Shown here one piece after another: positions 55,021 to 63,661 of a DNA stretch of 64,000 nt (positions within the stretch are counted from its first letter, which is position 1; each line of letters starts with the position of its first letter). A program made the position numbers and the translations under genes. This DNA comes from Nitrospira sp. (GTDB lineage: Bacteria; Nitrospirota; Nitrospiria; Nitrospirales; Nitrospiraceae): NCBI GenBank assembly GCA_005116745.1, contig SWDS01000006.1:607222-671221 (forward strand), given 5' to 3'. Under the pieces are notes generated by a model. That model was not told where the DNA came from and did no database searches. It was given only the letters and a program-made list of their open reading frames with translations.

Positions 55021-56418
55021 ATGCTTCAGCTTACTCCATCAGGTTGCCGTCTTCATGATAGGGTTGCAGCTGGGGTGATAGTCGTGGTGGTGGTGGTGGT
55101 GTTTCTGATCCCTGTACGAGCAACCGCTCAGGCACTGAGGTTTCAGCCACAGGGGGCAGTCGCCGCAGCTCAAGGAAATGCATTCGCAGCCCAGGCAGAC
55201 GATGCCTCAGCTATTCAATATAACCCTGCTGGCCTTACACAAGTCCCTGGTATCCAGGGAGTATTCGGGATCGCGTTACTTGGCGGTTCCATCAAGGCGA
55301 GTAGCATTTCAGGAGTTGATACTCGAGGTGATTTCGGAGGAAGCGTCAGCTTCCCTCCACCCGGGCACTCGTACCTCAGCGCCAACCTTGGAGCACTTGG
55401 CGTACCACGTTTCTCTGCTGTTACGATAGGTCTGGGGCTGACATCGCCCTTTGGTTTAAGGATACGCTACCCGATTGATGGCCCGTTCAATACAGCCATT
55501 ACGTCGGCGGAACTGCCGCTGATCGCTATCAAACCGACGATTGCGTATAAAGTAAGTGATGCGCTCTCCGTTGGTATAAGCGCTGATATTTATACCTTTG
55601 CCAGCTTTCTGGGCGAGGGGCATATCGAGCAGAAACAGATCAGTGCAGGTGGTCTTGGAATTCCAGCGGGGGCGTCGATCGAACTGAACGGGACAGGGAC
55701 TGGAGCGGGCGTGACTGCTAGTCTACTCTATACTCCATTCAGGAACGAAGCTGGTAAACCGGTCGTCTCAATCGGGTTGGTCTATCGCAGTCAAGCGGTG
55801 TTGCCGTTAAATGGGTCGTTGTTAGTCAACGGAGCGAAGGTGGCCGACGCCTCCACGGACTTGGTGTTGCCACAAATGGTGATGGGAGCTCTCGCCGTCT
55901 GGCCGATTCGATCCCCAGAGCGAGAATGGAAAGTCGAAGTCGATATCGAGTATGTGGGGTGGAGCTTAAACAGGAATCTCGACGTACGACTGTCAAATGG
56001 AGCCACAATCCCCCAACCGCAACAGTGGAAGAATGTGCCAGTGATCGCAGTCGGAACCGAATATAAGTGGCTGAGTCCAGGCTGGCTACCGCATTGGGAG
56101 GTCGCAGCTCGGTCCGGCTATACGTACACGGAAGATCCGGTTCCCGATCGGACCTTTAATCCTGGCATCATTTCATTGCCGGCTCATACCGTATCCCTCG
56201 GCGTGGGATTTCTGTGTAAGGGCGCTGGGCGATTTATGGGTCTGATCCCGTGTAGTGGAGAGTCAGCCTTGTGGCCGAAAGGAATCGGTCTCGATCTTGC
56301 GTATCAGGAGTGGTTCTACGAATCACGCACGGTGGCCGGTAACCAAAATCCGACGGTGGATGGGACCTACCACGCATTCGTACATCTGGGGACGTTCAGT
56401 TTCCGGTATCTATTTTAG
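55021..56418 (+). CDS. FadL/OmpP1-family outer-membrane transport protein
   Basis: An outer-membrane beta-barrel of about 465 residues. The signal sequence has a valine-rich core encoded by consecutive GTG codons (near 55083-55101) and ends in RATAQA. The mature N-terminus has the FadL hallmark: LRFQPQGAVAAAQGNAFAAQADDASAIQYNPAGL in pieces (the NPA motif is clear). It ends in an aromatic barrel strand (LGTFSFRYLF). FadL proteins carry long-chain fatty acids and other hydrophobics across the outer membrane. Its position next to luxR invites the idea that it handles long-chain signals or acyl precursors, but that is only inference. ATG 55021 is chosen; a TTG at 54973 is possible. Confidence 0.85.
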   Translation: MLQLTPSGCRLHDRVAAGVIVVVVVVVFLIPVRATAQALRFQPQGAVAAAQGNAFAAQADDASAIQYNPAGLTQVPGIQGVFGIALLGGSIKASSISGVDTRGDFGGSVSFPPPGHSYLSANLGALGVPRFSAVTIGLGLTSPFGLRIRYPIDGPFNTAITSAELPLIAIKPTIAYKVSDALSVGISADIYTFASFLGEGHIEQKQISAGGLGIPAGASIELNGTGTGAGVTASLLYTPFRNEAGKPVVSIGLVYRSQAVLPLNGSLLVNGAKVADASTDLVLPQMVMGALAVWPIRSPEREWKVEVDIEYVGWSLNRNLDVRLSNGATIPQPQQWKNVPVIAVGTEYKWLSPGWLPHWEVAARSGYTYTEDPVPDRTFNPGIISLPAHTVSLGVGFLCKGAGRFMGLIPCSGESALWPKGIGLDLAYQEWFYESRTVAGNQNPTVDGTYHAFVHLGTFSFRYLF

Positions 56419-56442
56419 GCAACGAATGAAAGCCGATGACGA

Positions 56443-58248
56443 CTACTGTTCAAGGGCCCGACGGAGATTCAACACGGTTTCCGCATTGAGTCCGGCCTCC
56501 TGTAGGGCTTCGTCGCTGGCCGACACCACGTTATCGAGGCTGCCAAATTTCTCTAGGAGTTGATTGCGCCGAATCTCCCCGATCCCAATGACCTGATCCA
56601 GTTTCGAACTGACCAGGGATTTGCCACGCAGCTTCCTGTGGAAGGTGATCGCGAAGCGATGCGCTTCGTCACGAATATGCTGTAACAGATGGGTGGCCGG
56701 AGAGGTAGCTCTGAGGACAATCGGGTTTTTTCTCCCTGCTAAGAAGACACGCTCCTCTTTGTCGCCGCGGGCCTTGGCCAGCCCAAGAATCGGCAGGCCC
56801 GATTGTCCAGTCTCTTTGAGCCCTTCCAGCGCGGCAGCCAGTTGGCCTAACCCGCCGTCGATGAGAATCAGATCCGGCTGAGCCAAGCGCTCCTCTCGCC
56901 CATAGCGACGTGTCACCACCTCTTTCATACTGGCGAAGTCATTGGCCCCTTCGACCGTTTGGATCTTGAACCGTCGATAGTCCGCCTTCTTCATCTGTCC
57001 GTCTTCCCATACAACCATTGAGGCGACGGAGTCGTTGCCCATCGTATTCGAGATGTCGAATCCTTCGATCCGACGCGGAGCCTGTTCCAGTCTCAGTAGC
57101 CGTTTCAGTTCCTCGCCCGCTTGCCGGTCACGCTCCTCATCGCGCAAATGATCGGCGACAGCCGCAGCCGCATTCTCCTCGGCTAAAAGGACCAACTGAT
57201 GCTTGGCGCCTCGCTCAGGCGAACGCACATGAACAGATTCCCCTCGCTTGTCGGAGAGCCATTGTTGAATCAGTACGGTGTCTTCGAGATCGGTCGGGAC
57301 AAGGACTTCTCTGGGCGGCTGCCCATCCTTGTTATAGAATTGTTCGATCGCGGAGCGGACCAGTTCCTCGTCCGGGGCATCAGCCGACTGAGGCCAGAAG
57401 AAATCTTTCCGTCCGATCAGCAAGCCGCCGCGCACGAACAGAATCTGCAGGTCCACCGCCGAACCTTGTCTGGCTAAGCCGATCACGTCCTGATCCGTTG
57501 CCGAGGTCTGCGTGATCCGCTGCTTTTCCAGCATGCGTTGGATCTTGAAGAGGCGGTCCCGCAGCCGGGCCGCTTCTTCGAACTCTTCCCGCTCGGCCGC
57601 CGCTTCCATGCGGGTACGGAGATCGTCCAGTAATTCATGATCCCGGCCTTCGAGAAAGTGGCGGACCTGTTTGACGATCTGATGGTACTCCTCCTTCGAC
57701 TGATGGCCAGTACAGGGTGCCATGCACCGCTTGATCTCAAACTCGATGCAGGCGCGGTCGGCGGTCCCGTCGATGTCGATCGTGCACGTGGCGAGCGGGA
57801 AGACGTGTTTGATGACTTTCAACGTCTCTCGGAGCGCATTCGCCGGGGTATAGGGGCCGTAGTAGAGAGCGCCATCTTTTTGTACACGGCGCACGATCGA
57901 GAGTCGGGGAAAGTCGTCTTTGATGGGCAGCCGCACATAGGGGTACTGCTTGTCGTCCCGCAGCACGATGTTGAAACGGGGTTTGTGGCGCTTGACCAGA
58001 TTGCTCTCAAGAATCAAGGCTTCAAGCTCCGATCGGGTCACCATCGTCTCGACGTCGGTGATGTGATTGACAAGAAGACTGGTCTTGAGGCTATGGTCTG
58101 CTCCCTTCTGGAAATAGGATCTGACGCGATCGGCGAGCACCGCGGCTTTCCCGATGTATATGATTTCTCCTTGCTCGTTTTTGAACAGGTAGACGCCGGG
58201 GCTACCGGGCAGATGGGCAAGTTTGGACTGGAGCACGTCGATCGTCAT
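56443..58248 (-). CDS. uvrC: Excinuclease ABC subunit C
   Basis: The dual-incision nuclease of nucleotide excision repair, 601 residues. The N-terminal GIY-YIG domain (GSPGVYLFKNEQGEIIYIGKA) makes the 3' cut. The central UVR motif (EREEFEEAARLRDRLFKIQRML, about residues 210-235) binds UvrB. The RNase-H-like domain (EGFDISNTMGNDSVASMVV; LILIDGGLGQLAAA) makes the 5' cut. A C-terminal helix-hairpin-helix pair (VIGIGEIRRNQLLEKFGSLDNV) binds DNA. Length and order are normal. It converges with the FadL-like gene. uvrA is far away at 27617 and uvrB is not in the window. Confidence 0.96.
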   Translation of the reverse strand: MTIDVLQSKLAHLPGSPGVYLFKNEQGEIIYIGKAAVLADRVRSYFQKGADHSLKTSLLVNHITDVETMVTRSELEALILESNLVKRHKPRFNIVLRDDKQYPYVRLPIKDDFPRLSIVRRVQKDGALYYGPYTPANALRETLKVIKHVFPLATCTIDIDGTADRACIEFEIKRCMAPCTGHQSKEEYHQIVKQVRHFLEGRDHELLDDLRTRMEAAAEREEFEEAARLRDRLFKIQRMLEKQRITQTSATDQDVIGLARQGSAVDLQILFVRGGLLIGRKDFFWPQSADAPDEELVRSAIEQFYNKDGQPPREVLVPTDLEDTVLIQQWLSDKRGESVHVRSPERGAKHQLVLLAEENAAAAVADHLRDEERDRQAGEELKRLLRLEQAPRRIEGFDISNTMGNDSVASMVVWEDGQMKKADYRRFKIQTVEGANDFASMKEVVTRRYGREERLAQPDLILIDGGLGQLAAALEGLKETGQSGLPILGLAKARGDKEERVFLAGRKNPIVLRATSPATHLLQHIRDEAHRFAITFHRKLRGKSLVSSKLDQVIGIGEIRRNQLLEKFGSLDNVVSASDEALQEAGLNAETVLNLRRALEQ

Positions 58249-58331
58249 GCGTCAATCGTCATGTATCATCGTAAGAATACCAGGAGTACACCGGAGCTTT
58301 CTGTCGGTTGGCTATAACGATCGATGGTTCG

Positions 58332-59201
58332 CTATTTCAATCCCCGGATAAACGACGGGCTTAATGTCCCTCGCGCGACTTCGGCCACCGGCCCTTTCAT
58401 AGTCAGGCTGAAGTCCGGAGCCACCTCAATGTTCAGCACTCCCCCTGGCATCTTCACGGTGACGGGGCTCTTGACTAATCCCAGGCGCACCGCCGCGCTG
58501 GCTGCCGCACAGGAGGACGAGCCGGAGGCCTGCGTCTCTCCGGCGCCTCGCTCCCAAATCAGAATGAAGACTGCGTTACGTCCCGTTGGAACGACAAGCT
58601 GCACGTTTGTCCGTTTAGGAAACAGCTTGTGGTGTTCAAGGGCTGGCCCAAGCGCCAAGAGTTCGTCCCGTGACCACGATTCTCCGGTTGGCTTGAAGAC
58701 GACACAATGGGGATTGCCGACGCTCACGCCGGTAAAAGTCAACGAGCGGCCTGCCGCTTCGATTGGCTGCTGAATCAACTCAGGCACGTCAAGTGAACAG
58801 GGGAGCGCATCCGGCTTGAACGTGGCGATCCCCATCTCGACCGTCGCAGCGGTAGCATCGCCATGCCGGTCTACCTGCAGGTCAATGCTGACCAGCCCGC
58901 CCTTTGTCTCGACTGTGAAGCGCGTCTTCTTTGTTTTACGGGTCGCGTGGAGATAGCGCGCGAAGATCCTGAGGCCGTTCCCTGATTTTTCTGCCTCACT
59001 ACCGTCCGGGTTGAAAATGCGCAAGCCGAAGTCAGCATTCCTTGACGAAACCAACGCCAAAATCCCGTCGCTGCCGAGCCCCCAGTTCCGATCGCAAATC
59101 GCTTTGATGGTCTTTGGCGTCAGCTTGAACGTCAGGTCTTTGGGATCCATCACGAGATAATCGTTACCAAGCCCATGCCCTCGGAAAAACCCGTTCTTCA
59201 T
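58332..59201 (-). CDS. DapF-family protein with both catalytic Cys replaced by Ser
   Basis: A 289-residue homologue of diaminopimelate epimerase. The fold markers are clear: GHGLGNDYLVMD, GLGSDGIL, FNPDGSEAE, GNPHCVVF and ERGAGETQAS. However, the two catalytic cysteines of DapF are changed: CGNG is SGNG (Ser73) and ACGSG is ASGSS (Ser226). The two-base mechanism needs both thiols, so ordinary epimerisation of LL-DAP is unlikely. It may have another activity or be a non-catalytic paralogue. If it is the only DapF in the genome, the DAP pathway would be unusual. It lies upstream of uvrC on the same strand, after an 83-bp gap. I therefore give no dapF symbol. Confidence 0.85.
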   Translation of the reverse strand: MKNGFFRGHGLGNDYLVMDPKDLTFKLTPKTIKAICDRNWGLGSDGILALVSSRNADFGLRIFNPDGSEAEKSGNGLRIFARYLHATRKTKKTRFTVETKGGLVSIDLQVDRHGDATAATVEMGIATFKPDALPCSLDVPELIQQPIEAAGRSLTFTGVSVGNPHCVVFKPTGESWSRDELLALGPALEHHKLFPKRTNVQLVVPTGRNAVFILIWERGAGETQASGSSSCAAASAAVRLGLVKSPVTVKMPGGVLNIEVAPDFSLTMKGPVAEVARGTLSPSFIRGLK

Positions 59202-59324
59202 CTCAGCGGTCCTCCTGATTCAGAGAATTCACACGATATGTTGATGAGAAGAAGGTACTTCGGAGGGAGTCACATCGTCAATGTGCGTAGAGTGTGAAAG
59301 TGAGGAATCTGTATGTGTTGGAAG

Positions 59325-59732
59325 CTAGACGATCATCACTCCTGCTCGGCGTTCGATGAGCTCAATCTCATAGCCGTCAGGAGCATCAATGAAGATGAAC
59401 CGGCTGCCGGAAGAGGTGGCCGTCGGGCCATCGGTGATCGTGACACCCTGTGCATGAAGCGAGGCGATCGTTTCGTCGAGGCTTTCGACTTGAAAAGCTA
59501 AATGAACGAGATCTTCCTGAACGTTCACTGGGCCACTTGGAGGGAAACTGGTCAGCTCTATCAATTCCTCGCTATTGGGGACCTTCAGGAAGGCGAGGTG
59601 GGAGCCACGAGGAGACGTCTTCCGCTCAAGAACCTCGAGGCCCAAGACGGTCGTGTAAAATCGGATGGTCTCATCCAAATCGCTGACCCGCATACGAGTA
59701 TGGAGGAGTTTTTTGACTCGCAAATCTGTCAT
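59325..59732 (-). CDS. VOC-family (glyoxalase-like) protein
   Basis: A 135-residue protein with two beta-alpha-beta-beta-beta modules of the vicinal-oxygen-chelate fold. Likely metal ligands are visible at the family positions: His in KKLLHTRMRVSDLDE, Glu in EELIELTSF, His in LVHLAFQVES and Glu in GYEIELIERR. It is close in shape to lactoylglutathione lyase (GloA) and methylmalonyl-CoA epimerase, but substrate residues do not decide between them, and Nitrospira-type bacteria are not certain to make glutathione. The start codon lies inside a palindromic repeat (59728-59804). Confidence 0.78.
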   Translation of the reverse strand: MTDLRVKKLLHTRMRVSDLDETIRFYTTVLGLEVLERKTSPRGSHLAFLKVPNSEELIELTSFPPSGPVNVQEDLVHLAFQVESLDETIASLHAQGVTITDGPTATSSGSRFIFIDAPDGYEIELIERRAGVMIV

Positions 59733-59804
59733 TGGTCAATAGTTATTAAAAGAGCGATTGCTGTTTGGAATGTACCATTGACCGATGAGTAATGACTACT
59801 GACC
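59728..59804. repeat. CATTGGTCAATAG palindromic repeat
   Basis: TCATTGGTCAATAGTTATT at the start and TACCATTGACCGATGAG then TAATGACTACTGACC at the end form imperfect inverted copies. It is related to the repeat at 16191-16267 and overlaps the start of the VOC gene. Confidence 0.45.
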
Positions 59805-60275
59805 TCTTCCTCTGACAGGCCCCGCCGTCTTCCGCAACAACAGTTCCGCGCTCCCTGGTATCAAGAAGTTAGGCATAGGCCCGATTTCTTGATAGTCGTG
59901 TCTCTTGTAGAAGGCTCTCGCGGAGTCATTAAAGTCCGACACGCAGGCAAAGAGGTTCTTGGTCCGCTCAAAGACGAGCTCTTCGATGTGCCGCAACAGC
60001 TGCCCACCGACTCCCTTCTGACGAGCCCATTCAGCCACGCCTAACAGCTCCAAATAATCGCCCAGGAGAAACTTCTGCTTTACGATGGCGACGCCTGCCA
60101 CTCGTCCGTCACGTTCCGCCACGTAGCAGTCTCGACCCTGAGGCGTCGGACAAAAGATGCGGTTCCAATCATCTTTTGCATAACCGAGTGTCTTCCAGGG
60201 ATCGGATTCGCCCAGGAGGTGAACCACGGCTTCCCGATCGTCTGCCTGCATCGTCCGGATGACTGGCTGGCTCAT
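59796..60275 (-). CDS. GNAT-family N-acetyltransferase
   Basis: A 159-residue acetyltransferase. The acetyl-CoA-binding motif A is ELLGVAEWARQKGVGGQLLRHIEEL, with the Q/R-x-x-G-x-G/A loop as RQKGVGG. Motif B includes ACVSDFNDSARAFYKRHDYQEIG, also typical of Rim-like and small-molecule GNATs. The acceptor is unknown. ATG 60275 overlaps the stop of the polysaccharide deacetylase gene as ATGA, so the two are translationally coupled; a start at 60293 inside that gene is less likely. Confidence 0.85.
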   Translation of the reverse strand: MSQPVIRTMQADDREAVVHLLGESDPWKTLGYAKDDWNRIFCPTPQGRDCYVAERDGRVAGVAIVKQKFLLGDYLELLGVAEWARQKGVGGQLLRHIEELVFERTKNLFACVSDFNDSARAFYKRHDYQEIGPMPNFLIPGSAELLLRKTAGPVRGRGQ

Positions 60276-60988
60276 GGAGTCGAAGACTGACAATTCAATA
60301 GTTCGCTGACGGTCATGGGTTTGAGCCCCTTCTGAGGGAACACCTTTGTTGCCAGTTGCTCGATCACCTGCCGCGTCTGTTTACCCTTGCCGTTCGCATG
60401 GAAGACGATGATGCTCCCGGGCTTGGTCCGCTTGGCGACTCTGGCCAAGATGTGTTCTGCCGAGAGTGTCGGATCTGGATCACCCGATTCGATATCCCAT
60501 TGGATGAACTGCAGGCCGAGCATCTGTACCACGGCGACGGTCTCGTCGTTGTATTCGCCGTACGGTGGCCGAAACAACGTCGCCGTATAGGCATAGTGGT
60601 CTTGCAGGATTTTGACAGGGCCAAGGATCTCCGTGCGTTGTTCGTCGGCATCGTGCATGGGAAGGTGGGCGTGGACGTCACCATGCGTCCCGACTTCGAA
60701 AAAATCCATGCCCAGCAGATGGTCCACTTCTGGCTCATGTTTGGCCATCCACTTGCCGGACATGAAGAATGTGGCGGGGATCCGGTGTGCGATGAGATAG
60801 TCCATCAACGGCTGATCGTAGCCGGACCCCTTGCGCACGGGACAGAGATCGAACGTCAGCGCCACGCCCGGGCAGGTTCGTGGACCGGACTTGATCACTT
60901 GAGCCACACCGTCTACTGGAACGAATGGCCCCGGAGTTGCGGCTAACAGCACGCTGATCAACAGGCGTTGCAGAACGTGTCGTGGCAT
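60272..60988 (-). CDS. Polysaccharide deacetylase (NodB-like), exported
   Basis: A protein of about 238 residues with an N-terminal signal peptide (RLLISVLLAATPGPFVPVDGVAQ). A NodB domain follows with motif 1 as ALTFDLCPV, motif 2 as GTHGDVHAH (the two metal His), motif 3 as RPPYGEYN, and a C-terminal IIVFHANGKG. Motif 1 has TFDLC instead of TFDDG: the catalytic Asp is kept but the metal-ligand Asp is Leu, a variant known in part of the family. It should act on an N-acetylated or acylated glycan in the envelope. ATG 60988 is seven bases after TATACT, so the mRNA may be leaderless. It is coupled to the GNAT gene downstream. Confidence 0.82.
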   Translation of the reverse strand: MPRHVLQRLLISVLLAATPGPFVPVDGVAQVIKSGPRTCPGVALTFDLCPVRKGSGYDQPLMDYLIAHRIPATFFMSGKWMAKHEPEVDHLLGMDFFEVGTHGDVHAHLPMHDADEQRTEILGPVKILQDHYAYTATLFRPPYGEYNDETVAVVQMLGLQFIQWDIESGDPDPTLSAEHILARVAKRTKPGSIIVFHANGKGKQTRQVIEQLATKVFPQKGLKPMTVSELLNCQSSTP

Positions 60989-60995
60989 AGGGGCT

Positions 60996-61001
60996 AGTAT
61001 A
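60996..61001 (-). promoter_or_regulatory. -10 box directly before the deacetylase start
   Basis: TATACT on the minus strand ends 7 bases before ATG 60988, predicting transcription from or next to the A of ATG (leaderless). No strong -35 is seen, so this is tentative. Confidence 0.35.
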
Positions 61002-61057
61002 CCTGAACCGGTGGAGAAGATTGACCCTTTGCGTATTCCGCTGGTACGGTGTTGGGA

Positions 61058-62209
61058 ATGCAGGTACCTTCCTGGGAAATCGGCCGCGCGTTGGGAATTC
61101 CGATCCGCGTCCATGCGTCATGGTTCGTGGTGTTTCTCCTGGTCACCTGGTCACTCTCGACTGGGTATCTACCGGACAATTTGCCCGGACTCACTCCAGA
61201 ACGGTATTGGGCTATGGGGGGACTGGCAGCCGTCCTCTTATTCGTCTCCGTGCTCTTGCATGAGCTCGGCCATTCTTACGTTGCGTTGTACTACCGCATT
61301 CCGATTGAAAAGATTACGCTGTTTATTTTTGGCGGCGTGGCGCACATGCGGAAGGAAGCCCCCACACCTCGCGCTGAATTCCTCATTGCGTTGGCCGGGC
61401 CGGCAGTCAGCTTTGTGATCGGTGGTCTTTGTTTTGTGTGTGTGGAGTTGGCGGAGACGATTCAACGGCATCATGGGCTCCAGGGGTGGATCATGCTTGG
61501 AGCCTTGTTGGGCTTCGTGAATATCCAAATCGGGCTCTTCAACATGATTCCAGGTTTCCCGCTGGACGGCGGACGGATGTTACGTGCGGGACTGTGGGCA
61601 TGGGGAGACAATTTTTATCGAGCGACCAAACAAGCCGCGGGAGTCGGTCTGGCGTTTGGAGTGATGTTGGGACTGACGGGCCTTGTTGTGCTGTACGGGT
61701 CTGCGAGCGGCGGATTACCGACGTCGATGGCATCGAACGGCGGGTGGGTCGTGGTCATCGGCATGTTTCTCTTCGCCGCAGCCCTGGCGAGTCGTCGTCA
61801 AGCGGTCATGCGTCAGGCCCTGGCGACGGTTCTTATTCGGGATGTCATGGTGACGACGGTCACCTCGATTCCGTCGCATTGCACGTTGGATGTCGCGGTG
61901 AATCAGCACTTCCAATCCTATGGCTACGGCGGGTTCCCAGTGTTAGAGGATGGGCGATTGGTGGGACTCATCACCACGGTTGAGATTCAGAGCGTTCCGC
62001 CGTCGCTGTGGCCTTGGCGCAGGGTCGAGCAGGTGATGCGCCCCCGTTCGGAATCGTTAGTGATTGAGCCGGATATTCCTGTCATGCATGCGCTGGAGCG
62101 TATGGCCCGTGAAGGGTGGGGTCGCTTAGTGGTCATGCAGGACGGAGAAATGGTCGGACTTGTCACCCATTCAGCCATCGTGCGTTTTTTGCAATTGCGG
62201 AGAGCCTAA
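61058..62209 (+). CDS. Site-2 protease family metalloprotease with CBS domains
   Basis: A 383-residue intramembrane metalloprotease of the M50 family. HELGH at residues 68-72 (LLHELGHSYVALYY) gives the zinc ligands and catalytic Glu; the third ligand is in NMIPGFPLDGGRMLRA (Asp). About six membrane helices are followed by two CBS domains (about residues 255-380: TSIPSHCTLDVAVNQ ... GGFPVLEDGRLVGLIT; and VIEPDIPVMHALE ... LVVMQDGEMVGLVTH), which usually bind adenosine nucleotides. Such rhomboid-like SpoIVFB-type proteases cleave membrane-bound regulators; the target is unknown. ATG 61058 fits the family N-terminus better than the GTG at 61049. It is divergent from the deacetylase gene with only 69 bp between. 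Confidence 0.87.
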   Translation: MQVPSWEIGRALGIPIRVHASWFVVFLLVTWSLSTGYLPDNLPGLTPERYWAMGGLAAVLLFVSVLLHELGHSYVALYYRIPIEKITLFIFGGVAHMRKEAPTPRAEFLIALAGPAVSFVIGGLCFVCVELAETIQRHHGLQGWIMLGALLGFVNIQIGLFNMIPGFPLDGGRMLRAGLWAWGDNFYRATKQAAGVGLAFGVMLGLTGLVVLYGSASGGLPTSMASNGGWVVVIGMFLFAAALASRRQAVMRQALATVLIRDVMVTTVTSIPSHCTLDVAVNQHFQSYGYGGFPVLEDGRLVGLITTVEIQSVPPSLWPWRRVEQVMRPRSESLVIEPDIPVMHALERMAREGWGRLVVMQDGEMVGLVTHSAIVRFLQLRRA

Positions 62210-62292
62210 ATAGTGAACGGTTAGGAGTGAAGCAGGAAGACTGTTCGATGAATGTTGTTCCCTTGTAATCCTAATTCGCGATCGTAGTACTT

Positions 62293-62331
62293 GATGAAGA
62301 CCCCCGGCTGTACAGGCCGAGGGTCTTCATC
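62293..62331. terminator. Strong hairpin between convergent genes
   Basis: GATGAAGACCC and GGGTCTTCATC form a perfect 11-bp stem, extended inward by CCGGC/GGCCG around TGTACA. It lies between the convergent genes ending at 62209 and 62368. There is no long T tract, so it may act as a bidirectional or factor-assisted terminator. Confidence 0.55.
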
Positions 62332-62367
62332 GGTCACGACTCGTGACTGACGTCAATCTCTTGGTGG

Positions 62368-63474
62368 TTACTTCATGAAACTTGTGACCGATTTCCCTAA
62401 CCAGGTTCCGGCCACGCCCAAGTCAACGGTTACGCCAGCAAACCACCCAGTCAGAAACCTCGTTTCCGTCGGAAGCGTTGTTCCAGTCGGGACCACCTGA
62501 CCCGGGGTGAATCCGCCGGTCAGCACGTCGACCGCCGACCAGTGAGCCCCGCCGACGATATCGATACCAGAAAATAGTTCTGCACTGAGACCAACGTAGA
62601 CATTCTTGAATGGGTTATCACTGATACTAACCCCGACAATTGGATTAATTCTCTTCAAGAGTGAAAATATATTCTCCCCATTATTATCTAATCTATACCA
62701 GGAATCCTGCCAACCATCCCACCAGTTTCGCCTGTCATACACATCCCGAGGATACCAAAAGTACTTGAGGAACACGGCGGCGGAGGCGGGGTTCCCATCC
62801 ACGCTTGACGTAATAATCGAGTCGCCTCCTGCGCGAGACGCAATTGAATAGTTCCGGTTGTCATCCGAGAGGCTGCTGTACACAGGTCCGAGCATCACAC
62901 GAAAGCGATAGGTCGTATGGACCTCAAAGCTGTCGGCCACCCGCGCGTTCACAGGTTTGGCTTCTCCTTCTGTAATTAGATAATCCAATCGGTTTCCTCC
63001 AGCATCAGCGAGAGGAAACTCACAATGATGGAGATGGAAGTTGGGAACTGACTCTGCCGCCAGTGAAGCATTTGGATAAACTGCCTGGGCTGGGCGCTTG
63101 ATTGGTGTCAAGGTATGCGAACATGTCAGATTACCGAACGGATCTTCTTTAGCCTTGGCGTAATACATGACGGTTGCGTAATCACGGTCGGTAATGGGAG
63201 GCTTCTCCGCTGTTTTTTCAAGAGTCATCGAAGGCTTCTTATCTTTTTCATTGGGATCAACACATGGCTGTTTTAGTTGTGGAGTAATGCACCCCTGCAC
63301 TTCTTTTTGGTCCCACTTTTTGCCATGATCTGTGTAGTACCCCTTGTATACCGACTGTGGAGCAATTGTAGAGTCGTGTTCATAAAGCAGCCAATACTTC
63401 GCCCCTGTAGGACTACAAGCGGCCAATAGCAGGCCACCTAGTCCAAGCATGATAAGTTGTGCTCTTCGCTTCAT
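62368..63474 (-). CDS. Hypothetical lipoprotein
   Basis: A 368-residue protein with a lipoprotein signal (LGLGGLLLAAC, Cys20 as lipidation site). The N-terminal 120 residues have four cysteines (CITPQ, PCVDP, TCSHT, HHCEF). The C-terminal part has an alternating pattern with many aromatic residues and repeated glycine turns (VGVSISDNPFKNVYVGLSAELFSGIDIVGG), like an outer-membrane barrel or beta-sheet domain. I recognise no family. It has unusually AT-rich codons in the middle compared with its neighbours. It is preceded by a good ribosome-binding site (GGAGGC on the minus strand) and stands alone. Confidence 0.7.
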   Translation of the reverse strand: MKRRAQLIMLGLGGLLLAACSPTGAKYWLLYEHDSTIAPQSVYKGYYTDHGKKWDQKEVQGCITPQLKQPCVDPNEKDKKPSMTLEKTAEKPPITDRDYATVMYYAKAKEDPFGNLTCSHTLTPIKRPAQAVYPNASLAAESVPNFHLHHCEFPLADAGGNRLDYLITEGEAKPVNARVADSFEVHTTYRFRVMLGPVYSSLSDDNRNYSIASRAGGDSIITSSVDGNPASAAVFLKYFWYPRDVYDRRNWWDGWQDSWYRLDNNGENIFSLLKRINPIVGVSISDNPFKNVYVGLSAELFSGIDIVGGAHWSAVDVLTGGFTPGQVVPTGTTLPTETRFLTGWFAGVTVDLGVAGTWLGKSVTSFMK

Positions 63475-63615
63475 GCGTGCCTCCTTTGTTCTCGATTCAC
63501 CGAAAAGTCCACCTGCTTGTCTGAACCGTGGTGCAAATCATGAACCATGATACGGGAACGAAGTTGAGCGTGAAAAATGGAGTTTTTCGCGTGGCGCGAG
63601 GGACAGTAGACGTCT

Positions 63616-63661
63616 GGGTGAATCTATTTTGATTCTCACCTGAATCGAATTAGATTCACCC
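63616..63661. repeat. Near-perfect long hairpin at the yihY 3' end
   Basis: GGGTGAATCTA (63616) pairs with TAGATTCACCC (63651), continuing inward to GATTC-TCACCT-GAATC with a single mismatch and one G-T pair. It overlaps the last codons of the YihY-family gene. It is a candidate terminator or processing stem, though no T tract follows on the minus strand. Confidence 0.5.
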
